Assembly (NCBI GenBank): GCA_028274925.1
Contig: JAQCNR010000050.1
Coordinates: 1 to 22,311 of the forward strand
Length of the DNA stretch: 22,311 nt
Reading direction: 5' to 3'
DNA from: Halovenus sp.
Lineage (GTDB): Archaea; Halobacteriota; Halobacteria; Halobacteriales; Haloarculaceae
Positions 1 through 7,194 of the stretch are shown in pieces. A program made the translations under genes and the position numbers. Each line of letters starts with the position of its first letter. The first letter of the stretch is position 1. Under the pieces are notes generated by a model, which was given only the letters and a program-made list of their open reading frames with translations, made no database searches and had not been told where the DNA came from.

Positions 1-28
1 GCTGACTCGGCCGGTGAGCGACCGATGA
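1..28 (+). other. possible 3' end of an upstream gene
   Basis: The window begins 24 bases before the first full gene. Frame 2 stays open from the edge and stops at TGA 26-28, which overlaps the ATG at 25 in an ATGA arrangement. That would fit an upstream gene translationally coupled to the nucleotidyltransferase. Frame 1 is also open and continuous with the nucleotidyltransferase, so that protein could instead start further upstream. An XdhC/CoxI-type accessory gene often precedes MobA-like proteins, but too little sequence is visible to tell. Confidence 0.25.
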
Positions 29-612
29 CGGTTGGGGCTGTGCTGTTGGCCGCCGGTCAGAGCGAGCGCTTCGGTGGGTCGAACAAACTGCTGGCAGACC
101 TTGCGGGGCGGCCACTCCTCAGCCACGCCGCCCAGACGGTGCTCGACGCCGACCTTGCGGGGAGGGTTGCCATCCTTGGCCACGAAGCTGACGCTGTCCG
201 GGCAGCCCTTCCTGATAGCTTCGAGACCCGGCACAACGACCGCTTCGGCGAGGGCCAGCATAGCTCCGTCCGAGCAGGTGTCGCGGCCGCACGCGAGACT
301 GGGTGGGACGGCGCTGTCTTCGTCCTCGGTGATATGCCACTCGTCGACTCTTCGACTATCGACGCGCTGGTCACAGCGTTCCAAGAGAGTCGCGGGGCAA
401 TCGTGGTCCCAACCGTCGATGGTCGGCGTGGGAACCCAGTGCTGTTCGGTGCGGAGCACTTCGATGAACTCGCGGCCGTGACGGGTGACAAGGGCGGCCG
501 GGAACTCATCGAAACCCGTCCCGATGTCGCCCGTGTCGCTGTCGATGATCCGGGAATCCACCGTGATATCGACACGCCGGCGGACTTGGACTCGATTCGC
601 GAGGAGTACTGA
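25..612 (+). CDS. MobA/MocA-like molybdenum cofactor nucleotidyltransferase
   Basis: A 195-aa protein of the NTP-transferase fold, the expected size for the MocA/MobA-like family. The sequence shows the nucleotide-binding loop LAAGQSERFGGSNK (residues 8-21), GQHSSVRAG (77-85), the metal-binding GDMP (102-105), GRRGNPVLF (133-141), GDKGGR (154-159) and DIDTPADL (181-188), in the usual order. MocA transfers CMP to molybdopterin to make the cytosine dinucleotide cofactor of xanthine-dehydrogenase-type enzymes; MobA makes the guanine form. The downstream urate-degradation genes suggest it matures a xanthine dehydrogenase encoded outside the window. That link is inferred. ATG 25 gives a standard N-terminus, although the frame is open to the window edge. 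CTP versus GTP use cannot be decided by eye. Confidence 0.88.
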   Translation: MTVGAVLLAAGQSERFGGSNKLLADLAGRPLLSHAAQTVLDADLAGRVAILGHEADAVRAALPDSFETRHNDRFGEGQHSSVRAGVAAARETGWDGAVFVLGDMPLVDSSTIDALVTAFQESRGAIVVPTVDGRRGNPVLFGAEHFDELAAVTGDKGGRELIETRPDVARVAVDDPGIHRDIDTPADLDSIREEY

Positions 613-619
613 CCGGCAG

Positions 620-627
620 CTATAATC
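620..627 (+). promoter_or_regulatory. TATA-like box for the allantoinase-type gene
   Basis: CTATAATC lies about 27 nt upstream of ATG 651 in a 38-bp gap. This is the spacing expected for a leaderless haloarchaeal transcript, so the gene may have its own promoter despite tight clustering with the upstream gene. Confidence 0.45.
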
Positions 628-650
628 GGGACGACAGTGTAGCAGGGGCC

Positions 651-2030
651 ATGTCGGTTGAGACAGTCATTGCTGGCGGGACGCTCGTCACTGCCACTGC
701 GACGGTCGAGGCTGCCGTCGCTATCGACGATGGCAGTATCGTCGGCGTGGGCAACGAGCAATCCCTTCCCGACGCAGAGAGACGAATCGACGCAACAGGA
801 CAACTGGTGTTGCCGGGGGTCGTCGACCCGCACGTCCACGTCGACGACCACGTGTCGATCGATAGCTACCAGACAGCAACGAGCGCGGCCGCCCTCGGCG
901 GCGTCACGACGTTTATCGACTTCGGCTGGCAAGCCTACGACGGACCAGAGAGTCCGTGGGACGACCCCGCACCACTTGCCGAGGGTGTCGAACAAAAGCG
1001 CACAAACGCTGAGGAAGCACTGATTGACTTCGGCCTGCACGGCGGAATCCTCCGAGAAGGCGACGACCTCTTCGCGGAGATTCCCGACCTCATCGAGGCA
1101 GGCATTACGTCGTTCAAGATGTACACCGCCTACGAGTTTGGCGTCTCGAACGGCTACCTGCGGCGCGTGTTCGACACGCTCGCGGACCACGGTGCGGTCG
1201 GCGTTGTCCACACAGAAGACGATTCTGTCTGCCAGTCGTTGATTGCAGACCTCCAAGCTGAGGGTGCAGACGACCCCGAATCGTATCCCCAGTCCAGACC
1301 GCCCTACACCGAGGCGATGGCGGCCGACGACGCGGCCCGGATTGCCCGCGAGACGGGCGGGAAGTACTACGGCTTTCACACCTCCTGTCGAGATGCTGCC
1401 GAGGTGTTCGACCAGTTCCAGGACGATGGCTCACAGATTCGTGCGGAGACCTGTACCCATTACACCGCTCTCGACGATTCAATTCACGCTGACCGCGGCA
1501 CTCTCGCCAAGATTGCGCCACCGATTCGGTCGCACGACGATGTCGACGCGATGTTCGAGTATCTCGAACGCGGTGTGTTGAGCGTCGTCTCGACTGACCA
1601 CGTCGCCCAACTGGCCGCGAGCAAGGAAGACCGGCCGTGGTGGGAGGGACCGTACGGAGCCAACAGCATTCAGGTGAGTTTGCCGGTGTTCCACGACGAG
1701 GCAGTGAACGAACGCGGCTTCTCGTACCCGTTTCTCGTCCGAGTCATGTGCGCGAATCCGGCGGCCACCTTCGGCCTCCCGAACAAGGGGACACTCGACC
1801 CCGGCACCGACGCCGACATCGTTCTGTTCGACCCCGAGAAGACCCAGACGATTACGGCCGAGGACAACGCCTCGAAGGCTGATTACTCGCTGTACGAGGG
1901 TCGAACTGTCACTGGTGGGGTAACGAAGACCCTCGTCCGTGGGGAGGTTGTCGCCGACGACGGCGACATTGTGGCAGACCCTGGGCATGGCCGGTTTATC
2001 GAGCGGGAGATTCCGGACTGGGACGCCTGA
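651..2030 (+). CDS. cyclic amidohydrolase, allantoinase/dihydropyrimidinase type
   Basis: A 459-aa binuclear-metal amidohydrolase of the dihydropyrimidinase/hydantoinase/allantoinase family, at usual length. Visible ligands are the HxH pair H61/H63 in DPHVHVDDH, carbamylatable K156 in SFKMYTAY, H187 in VVHTED, H243 in FHTSC and D316 in STDH. The block AETCTHY (265-271) and the C-terminal KADYSLYEG...VRGEVV region (409-434) resemble dihydropyrimidinases and hydantoinases more than classical AllB. The neighbours supply the three steps from urate to allantoin, so hydrolysis of allantoin to allantoate is the likely role. Dihydropyrimidinase or hydantoinase activity remains possible. The family is very secure; the substrate rests on context. 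Expected to be cytosolic: no signal peptide is visible. Confidence 0.85.
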   Translation: MSVETVIAGGTLVTATATVEAAVAIDDGSIVGVGNEQSLPDAERRIDATGQLVLPGVVDPHVHVDDHVSIDSYQTATSAAALGGVTTFIDFGWQAYDGPESPWDDPAPLAEGVEQKRTNAEEALIDFGLHGGILREGDDLFAEIPDLIEAGITSFKMYTAYEFGVSNGYLRRVFDTLADHGAVGVVHTEDDSVCQSLIADLQAEGADDPESYPQSRPPYTEAMAADDAARIARETGGKYYGFHTSCRDAAEVFDQFQDDGSQIRAETCTHYTALDDSIHADRGTLAKIAPPIRSHDDVDAMFEYLERGVLSVVSTDHVAQLAASKEDRPWWEGPYGANSIQVSLPVFHDEAVNERGFSYPFLVRVMCANPAATFGLPNKGTLDPGTDADIVLFDPEKTQTITAEDNASKADYSLYEGRTVTGGVTKTLVRGEVVADDGDIVADPGHGRFIEREIPDWDA

Positions 2031-2040
2031 CGGACGCGAC

Positions 2041-2048
2041 ATTTTAAG
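2041..2048 (+). promoter_or_regulatory. TATA-like box for uraD
   Basis: ATTTTAAG is centred about 28 nt before ATG 2073 in a 42-bp gap, consistent with a separate leaderless start for uraD. Confidence 0.45.
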
Positions 2049-2072
2049 TTACGCCGCCGAGGAATCCACTCT

Positions 2073-2576
2073 ATGACCGTGGAGACGCTTGCGGAACTCA
2101 ACCGCGTAGACGAACAGACCTTCGTGGACGAACTGGGCGGGATTTACGAGCATTCGCCGTGGGTCGCCGAGCAGGTTGCGAGCGAGCGACCATTCGACTC
2201 CGTCGAGGGCCTTCGAGACGCGATGCGAGCAGCAGTCGACAGCGCCTCAGCGGAGCGGAAACTCGAACTGTTGCGCGCCCACCCTGACCTCGGCGACCAG
2301 ACTGGCGTCACCGACGCCTCCAAATCTGAACAGGCGTCGGCCGGTCTCGACACCCTCTCACCAGCGCTGTACGAGACGTTCGAGCGACTGAACGACCGCT
2401 ATCGCGAGCAGTTCGGCTTTCCGTTCATCATGGCTGTCAAGGACGAATCGCCCGAGGCAATCAAGGACGCGATGGAGCGTCGCGTCGAGCACTCCGAATC
2501 CGAGGAGTTCCAGACTGCGCTCTCGGAAGTACATACGATTGCCCGGTTCCGTCTCGAAGACCGGTTCGAGTCCTGA
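2073..2576 (+). CDS. uraD: OHCU decarboxylase (UraD)
   Basis: A 167-aa protein matching 2-oxo-4-hydroxy-4-carboxy-5-ureidoimidazoline decarboxylase, which converts the unstable OHCU stereospecifically to (S)-allantoin. Typical features are FVDELGGIYEHSPWVA (17-32), the catalytic histidine H70 in RAHPDLGDQ, SEQASAGLD (85-93, with the E86/Q87 pair) and FGFPFIMAVK (114-123). Length is normal for stand-alone UraD. In Bacillus this domain is fused to urate oxidase; here the two are separate adjacent genes. It lies 42 bp after the allantoinase-type gene and 125 bp before urate oxidase. Confidence 0.93.
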   Translation: MTVETLAELNRVDEQTFVDELGGIYEHSPWVAEQVASERPFDSVEGLRDAMRAAVDSASAERKLELLRAHPDLGDQTGVTDASKSEQASAGLDTLSPALYETFERLNDRYREQFGFPFIMAVKDESPEAIKDAMERRVEHSESEEFQTALSEVHTIARFRLEDRFES

Positions 2577-2666
2577 GTCGCTCGGTCCCGAATTTGACAG
2601 CCTCGAATAGCCTGATTGTGCTGTCTCTGGGGTGTGTTCGCGTCTTTTCTTGAGTGGATACGAGGA

Positions 2667-2674
2667 TTTTTGTA
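2667..2674 (+). promoter_or_regulatory. TATA-like box for urate oxidase/uraH
   Basis: TTTTTGTA lies about 31 nt upstream of ATG 2702, in the widest gap (125 bp) of the plus-strand urate cluster. A short inverted repeat, GACAGC (2596-2601) with GCTGTC (2620-2625), sits further upstream and may be chance. Transcription starting about 27 nt after the box would reach almost exactly ATG 2702, supporting that start. Confidence 0.4.
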
Positions 2675-2701
2675 TGCTGCTCTGAACAGTATTGCTAGAC
2701 G

Positions 2702-3682
2702 ATGACGATTAACCAGAAGCGCTCAGCGCGTAGCGACAGCGACTCCGAGGAGCGAACGATGAACTACGGCAAAGAGAAAGTGGCCGTCTACCGGACCTAC
2801 GCCGCGCCGCTAGAGGGCGTCGAGCCGATTCCCGAATCGACCTTTACCGGTCGAGATAACACGCTGTTCGGCCTCGACGTCCGCGTTCAGGTCGAAGGCG
2901 AACAGTTCCTGCCCTCGTTCAGCGAGGGCGACAACAGCGAGGTTGTCGCGACGGACTCGATGAAAAACTTCGTCCTGCACCAGGCTGGCGAGTTCGATGG
3001 GTCGACGCTCGAAGCCTTCTTGGATTTTGTCGGCACCAAATTTCTGGAGACTTACGACCAGATGGAGGGGATCCAGATGTCTGCCGACGAAATTCCGTTC
3101 GAGCAGCGACAGGTTCCAACCGAGGACGGCTTCGAGGCCAGTGACCTGGTCTTCCGACAGTCCAACGACGAGTCTGCCTTCGGCGAACTCTATCTCACGC
3201 GCACCGAGAACGGCCCGACCATCGAGGAACAAATTAGCGGCGTGACCGACATCGAACTCGTCAAAGTGCAGGGCAGTTCCTTCGAGGACTACGTTCAGGA
3301 CGAATACACGACGCTGCCGGAGCGCGAGGACCGCGCGCTACACATCACGCTCGACATCTTCTGGACGTACGACAACCCAGCACACGCCCTCGGTGAGGAC
3401 GCTGGGGCGTACGTCCCGGCCGAGCAGGTTCGTGACATTGCTCATGTCGTGTTCGATGAAGTCGACTCGAACTCGATTCAGGACCTGATTTACCAGATTG
3501 GACTGCGGATTCTGGAGCGTTACCCGCAACTCGAATCTGTCAGTTTCGAGGCGAACAACCGAACCTGGATTCAGGAGCGTGCTGACCTCGAGGGCGAGGG
3601 GACAGTGCTTATGGAGCCACCACGGCCAACTGGCTTCCAGCAGTTTTCGATGGACCACGATGACCTGGAGGGCGACCAATGA
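2702..3682 (+). CDS. pucL: urate oxidase (factor-independent, PucL type)
   Basis: A 326-aa protein with two T-fold halves, typical of bacterial PucL-type uricase, which oxidises urate to 5-hydroxyisourate with O2 and no cofactor. Visible are YGKEKV (22-27, with the catalytic-type lysine K24), VATDSMKN (82-89, T84-D85), the DEYTTLPEREDRAL block (200-213, substrate-type R211), SIQDLIYQIGLRILE (258-272) and EPPRPTGFQQF (305-315). In the C-terminal NNRTW motif (285-289), R287 stands where some Bacillus-type enzymes have His. An in-frame ATG at 2759 would give the more usual N-terminus MNYGKEK; the upstream start adds 19 Ser/Asp/Arg-rich residues but fits the promoter spacing. The gene ends in an ATGA overlap with uraH, so the two are probably co-translated. 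Confidence 0.93.
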   Translation: MTINQKRSARSDSDSEERTMNYGKEKVAVYRTYAAPLEGVEPIPESTFTGRDNTLFGLDVRVQVEGEQFLPSFSEGDNSEVVATDSMKNFVLHQAGEFDGSTLEAFLDFVGTKFLETYDQMEGIQMSADEIPFEQRQVPTEDGFEASDLVFRQSNDESAFGELYLTRTENGPTIEEQISGVTDIELVKVQGSSFEDYVQDEYTTLPEREDRALHITLDIFWTYDNPAHALGEDAGAYVPAEQVRDIAHVVFDEVDSNSIQDLIYQIGLRILERYPQLESVSFEANNRTWIQERADLEGEGTVLMEPPRPTGFQQFSMDHDDLEGDQ

Positions 3683-4029
3683 GCGGGGACCTGACGACAC
3701 ACGTCCTCGACACGGGCCGGGAGGGACCAGCCCCCGGCGTCGAGGTGACGCTCCAGCGACTCGACGACGACGGTACTACTGAAACAATTGCGCAGGGGAC
3801 GACCAACCACGACGGCCGTCTCGACGACCCGCTGCTCACCGGCGAGGAGATGGCTGCCGGTACCTACGAACTCACGTTCGATGTTGGCAGTTACTACGAA
3901 TCAGTCGACGCAGAATCGTCGTTTCTCGACACCGTCCCGGTTCGGTTCGTGATTGCCGACCCAGACGAGCACTACCACGTCCCGCTGTTGCTCTCGCCGG
4001 GTGGCTACACCACGTACCGCGGCAGCTGA
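3679..4029 (+). CDS. uraH: 5-hydroxyisourate hydrolase (UraH)
   Basis: A 116-aa transthyretin-family enzyme that hydrolyses 5-hydroxyisourate to OHCU. It has the N-terminal block LTTHVLDTGREGPAPGV (5-21, H8), R47 in HDGR, and the C-terminal HYHVPLLLSP (98-107) ending in YRGS, the tetrapeptide separating the hydrolase from transthyretin. H8, R47, H98 and the terminal YRGS are the known active-site elements and all are present. ATG 3679 overlaps the urate oxidase stop by four bases, so the consecutive pathway enzymes are coupled. No periplasmic signal is visible, so urate breakdown is expected in the cytoplasm. Confidence 0.95.
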   Translation: MSGDLTTHVLDTGREGPAPGVEVTLQRLDDDGTTETIAQGTTNHDGRLDDPLLTGEEMAAGTYELTFDVGSYYESVDAESSFLDTVPVRFVIADPDEHYHVPLLLSPGGYTTYRGS

Positions 4030-4102
4030 GATTGGCTGTCCGTCCTGTGCGGCCGCTGTGTACGGTTACGCTCGCTAAAGAAGGTGGATTGCCGTCTCCG
4101 AG

Positions 4103-5164
4103 TTACGGCACTTCGCCTTCGACTTGCTCCACGTAACTGCCCATATTCTGGAAGAGGAACTCGTCGCTTTCGCCCTCGAACTTCGAGCCAGCCCACACGT
4201 CGAGATTGTCGTTGATAACCTCCTCGCGGGAGGCATTGACTTCGTCTTTGACATCTTGGGGCACCTCTGGTCCCCAGTCGTCGATGTCACAGATGCCCGA
4301 GTCCATGCCTTCCCAGTAGGCGTCAGCCTCCCACTCGTCGTTTCTAACTGCTTCGACTGTTGGGCCGTAGAACTCCTCCCAGTGCCAGATTGGGGAGGTG
4401 AGGTAGTTGCCGCCGGCCTGTTCCTGCATCGGCGCGTCGTAGCCCGTCGCCCAGATACCCGCGTTGGCTGCTTCGGTGAGCGCCGCCGGGGAGTCCTGAT
4501 GCTGTGCCATCACGTCGACATTCTCGTCGAGCAATGCACTGGCGGCCTCGCTCTCGCTTGGCGGGTCGAACCAACTGTTCACCCAGCGCACTTTTGTCGT
4601 GACGCTGTCGTTGACTGACGCCGCGCCGAGGGTATAGGCGTTGATTCCTCGGACAACCTCCGCAATCGGGAACGCTGCCACGTAGCCCAGCGTGTCTGTC
4701 TCGGTGAGCATCCCGGCGGCCTGGCCGGCGAGATACCGTGCCTCGTAGATCCGACCCATGTACCGACCCATGTTCTCTTTGGTCGTGTAGCCGGTGTTGT
4801 GCTCGAAGTAGACGTCGGGATACTCTTCGGCGACAGTCGCCATCGGGTCCTGATAGCCGAACGTACAGCCGAAGATGATGTCGACGCCGCTGTTGGCGTA
4901 CTGCCGAAACACCTGTTCGGACTCTTCTGGGGCGACGGCTTCTGTGTACTGTGTATCCAGCCAGTCGTTCTCGTTAGCAACAGCCTTGCGGCCCTCGTTG
5001 TGCGCCCACGACCAGCCGAGGTCGCCGATTTCGGAGTTGTAGACCCACGCTGCGCTAACTTCCCCGTCACCCGAACTGACACTCTCGCTACAGCCAGCGA
5101 GGCCCAGTGCGGCCGCCGAGCCGATTCCTGCGATTGCCTTCCGCCGTGAAATTTGCCTTGTCAT
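4103..5164 (-). CDS. BMP/PnrA-family substrate-binding lipoprotein, Tat-exported
   Basis: A 353-aa substrate-binding protein of the BMP (Med/PnrA-like) family, whose studied members bind purine nucleosides. The N-terminus has a twin-arginine signal (SRRK at 6-9 followed by an Ala/Gly-rich stretch) and the lipobox LAGC with lipidation cysteine C25, the usual haloarchaeal export route. BMP-like motifs include IIFGCTFGYQDP (95-106), YFEHNTGY (118-125), the EARYLAGQAAGML region (141-153) and a GYVAAFP strand (160-166). It is divergent from the ATPase/permease operon and converges with uraH across a 73-bp gap. With the importer genes and the urate enzymes, a purine nucleoside or base is the likely ligand, but riboflavin or another nucleoside-like compound cannot be excluded. 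Confidence 0.92.
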   Translation of the reverse strand: MTRQISRRKAIAGIGSAAALGLAGCSESVSSGDGEVSAAWVYNSEIGDLGWSWAHNEGRKAVANENDWLDTQYTEAVAPEESEQVFRQYANSGVDIIFGCTFGYQDPMATVAEEYPDVYFEHNTGYTTKENMGRYMGRIYEARYLAGQAAGMLTETDTLGYVAAFPIAEVVRGINAYTLGAASVNDSVTTKVRWVNSWFDPPSESEAASALLDENVDVMAQHQDSPAALTEAANAGIWATGYDAPMQEQAGGNYLTSPIWHWEEFYGPTVEAVRNDEWEADAYWEGMDSGICDIDDWGPEVPQDVKDEVNASREEVINDNLDVWAGSKFEGESDEFLFQNMGSYVEQVEGEVP

Positions 5165-5236
5165 GGTTTGTGTACTCTGTTGTGGTTCACTTCTACCCGA
5201 ACCAGTAGCACTCCATTGACTAGTTTCGTCTATAGG

Positions 5237-5244
5237 TTATAAAT
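5237..5244 (-). promoter_or_regulatory. TATA box of the BMP lipoprotein gene
   Basis: On the minus strand this reads ATTTATAA, a strong haloarchaeal TATA box. It is about 77 nt upstream of the BMP ATG (5164), implying a leader of roughly 50 nt, unlike most genes here. A second minus-strand box, GTTTATATTT (5281-5290), lies further upstream. Confidence 0.5.
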
Positions 5245-5273
5245 CTGCGCATGGATGGCAGTATTGCGATTTC

Positions 5274-5281
5274 TTCCGGAA
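5274..5281. promoter_or_regulatory. TTCCGGAA palindrome, candidate operator
   Basis: A perfect 8-bp palindrome abutting the minus-strand TATA-like sequence GTTTATATTT upstream of the BMP gene. The same palindrome occurs at 9316-9323 just after the TATA-like box of the aminohydrolase gene. The shared placement suggests a common regulator, but the site is short and chance is possible. Confidence 0.3.
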
Positions 5282-5490
5282 AATATAAACATACTGCGCG
5301 ATATCCGTTACTTTCTATTTATCTTGTGTCTGCGCGGTGGAGCTTGGGCATAATTCCTTACAGCTGTTCAGTACTCGTCCAATCGAACCCTGCGTATCAG
5401 CGCGCGAACGGGGTCTGCAGCGACCGAATTGCGCTGTAGCGAACATTTTACGCAGAGAGCAACACAATTGCCCATCCCCCGTAGTAGAAA

Positions 5491-5498
5491 AATTTATG
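5491..5498 (+). promoter_or_regulatory. TATA-like box of the importer ATPase/permease operon
   Basis: AATTTATG follows an A-rich run and is about 42 nt upstream of ATG 5536. The predicted start is near 5520, leaving a leader of roughly 15 nt without a Shine-Dalgarno sequence. Confidence 0.45.
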
Positions 5499-5535
5499 TC
5501 CCAGCATTCTCGACTGTACCCTGTGAGAACCCATC

Positions 5536-7194
5536 ATGCCTGAGTCTGCCTTTTTAGAGATGCAGAACATTCTGAAAGAATTTCCGGGTGTGGTTGCAAA
5601 CGACCACGTGGATTTGCAGGTCGAACGCGGCGAAATTCACGGGTTGCTCGGTGAGAACGGGGCGGGCAAGAGCACGCTGATGAAGATTCTCTACGGGTTA
5701 TATTCACAGGATGAGGGGGATATCTATCTTGACGGCAGGCGACTCGAACTCGACTCTCCGCAGGACGCCATCGACGCTGGGATTGGAATGGTTCACCAGC
5801 ACTTCCAGTTGATTCCGCGACTGAGCGTCGCCCAGAACGTGGTGCTCGGTGAGCGCGAACCAGCGACACTGTTCCGGAGTGACGGCGAGAGCCGACTCCC
5901 CGAAGCGGTCCGCTCGAACGGGGTCGTCCAGGCGCTCGCACGACGGTTCTCGCTCGGACTCGACGTGCCGACACAGCGAATCGATGACCTGGCCGACCAG
6001 TACGGCTTCGATATCGACGCCACTGCGAAAATCTGGGAACTCGACGTTGGCCAACAACAGCGTGTCGAGATTCTCAAAGCACTCTATCGTGACGCTGACC
6101 TGCTCATTCTCGACGAACCGACTGCTGTCCTTACGCCGGCGGAGGCCGAACGGCTGTTCGACTCCCTGGAGCGACTGACCGAGGAAGGGCTGGCAATCAT
6201 CTTTATCACACACAAACTCAACGAGGTGCAGTCCGTCGTCGACCGGGTGACGATTCTCCGTGAGGGGAAAAACGTCGGCACAGCGACTGTCTCCGAGGTG
6301 ACGCAGGCTGACCTGGCCGAGATGATGGTCGGTCGTGAAGTCTTGTTCAACGTCGAGAAAGACGGTGTCGAACTGGGTGAACCGGTGCTACAACTCCAGA
6401 ACATTCACGCCGACAACGACCGCGGGATCGAATCGTTGTCGGGAATCGACCTCACGGTCCGGGCAGGAGAGGTGGTCGGAATCGCTGGCGTGAGCGGGAA
6501 CGGACAGAAAGAACTCGCCGAAGTGGCTGCGGGACTGCGCCGACTCACTGACGGGAGCATTACGGTTGGCGGGACCGACCTCACCGGTGCAAAACCCAAA
6601 CGGTTCGTCAACAACGACGTGTCGTTCGTTCCCGAGGACCGTCTTCGATACGGCTGTGCAGAAGACCTCTCGGTGATGCACAACGCGGCGATGAAAGAGT
6701 TTACCGACGAGCGCTTTGGCAGCCAAATGGGACTGGATTACCGCGAACTGGCAGCCTACGCAGAAGAACTGGTCGAAGAGTTCGACGTTCGCGGAGTCCG
6801 CGATGTCACCGAAACGAACGCTGGCGACCTCTCTGGCGGCAATCTCCAGAAACTCATCCTCGCGCGGGAACTCGCCAGAGACCCAGACCTGCTCGTTGCG
6901 AACCAGCCAACGAGAGGTGTCGATGTCGGTGCCATCGAGTTCATCAGAGAGACACTGCTCGAACAGCGCACAGACGGGACGGGAATTGTCCTCCTCTCAG
7001 AGGACCTCGATGAAATCACCGACCTGAGCGACCGGATTCTCGTCATCTACGAAGGCGAGTTCGTCTACGAGACAACGCCTGAAGCGGCCGACCGTGACCG
7101 AATCGGACTGGAGATGACTGGCGGCGCCAGCACGGATGCGGCCACTGCAGAGTCGCCACAACCAATCGCAACAGGACAGGACGGTGAGCCGTGA
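5536..7194 (+). CDS. purine/nucleoside ABC importer, double ATPase subunit
   Basis: A 552-aa protein with two ABC ATPase domains, as in the ATPase partners of BMP importers. Domain 1 has Walker A GENGAGKST (39-47), the Q-loop in VHQHFQ (86-91), signature LDVGQQQR (169-176), Walker B LLILDEPTA (189-197) and switch H226. Domain 2 has a degenerate Walker A, GVSGNGQKEL (318-327), VPEDR (365-369), signature LSGGNLQK (432-439) and VANQPTRG (454-461), where Gln replaces the catalytic Glu. This asymmetry is normal for the family, so domain 1 is expected to be the hydrolytic site. Domain 1 carries about 25-30 extra residues (roughly 113-150) before the signature helix. The stop overlaps the start of the first permease. 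Confidence 0.95.
   Translation: MPESAFLEMQNILKEFPGVVANDHVDLQVERGEIHGLLGENGAGKSTLMKILYGLYSQDEGDIYLDGRRLELDSPQDAIDAGIGMVHQHFQLIPRLSVAQNVVLGEREPATLFRSDGESRLPEAVRSNGVVQALARRFSLGLDVPTQRIDDLADQYGFDIDATAKIWELDVGQQQRVEILKALYRDADLLILDEPTAVLTPAEAERLFDSLERLTEEGLAIIFITHKLNEVQSVVDRVTILREGKNVGTATVSEVTQADLAEMMVGREVLFNVEKDGVELGEPVLQLQNIHADNDRGIESLSGIDLTVRAGEVVGIAGVSGNGQKELAEVAAGLRRLTDGSITVGGTDLTGAKPKRFVNNDVSFVPEDRLRYGCAEDLSVMHNAAMKEFTDERFGSQMGLDYRELAAYAEELVEEFDVRGVRDVTETNAGDLSGGNLQKLILARELARDPDLLVANQPTRGVDVGAIEFIRETLLEQRTDGTGIVLLSEDLDEITDLSDRILVIYEGEFVYETTPEAADRDRIGLEMTGGASTDAATAESPQPIATGQDGEP

Larger units (their letters stand above)
5165..5535. other. 371-bp divergent intergenic control region of the importer genes
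   Basis: This is the longest gene-free stretch in the window. It separates the BMP lipoprotein gene from the ATPase/permease operon. It is clearly more AT-rich than its surroundings and contains minus-strand TATA boxes near 5237 and 5281, a plus-strand box near 5491, the perfect palindrome TTCCGGAA (5274-5281) and a small hairpin CGCT-GT-AGCG near 5432. I see no convincing coding sequence: short open frames at 5251-5439 and 5337-5543 lack haloarchaeal amino-acid composition. No tRNA is present. Most likely it holds two divergent promoters and regulator-binding sites. Confidence 0.6.

Noticed and set aside
57..1379. Long 440-aa open frame on the minus strand
   Set aside because: It lies opposite the nucleotidyltransferase and allantoinase-type genes, both with intact family motifs. 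Its protein is Arg/Ser-rich and not acidic, as expected of an antisense shadow in GC-rich haloarchaeal DNA.
5360..5436. tRNA-like fragment on the minus strand (GGTTCGATT resembling a T-arm)
   Set aside because: The flanking bases do not pair into a T stem, and no acceptor, D or anticodon arms can be drawn.
6391..6465. Second ATPase domain lacking a proper Walker A and catalytic Glu, considered as a broken gene
   Set aside because: This degenerate second domain is normal for ATPases of BMP and sugar-type importers.
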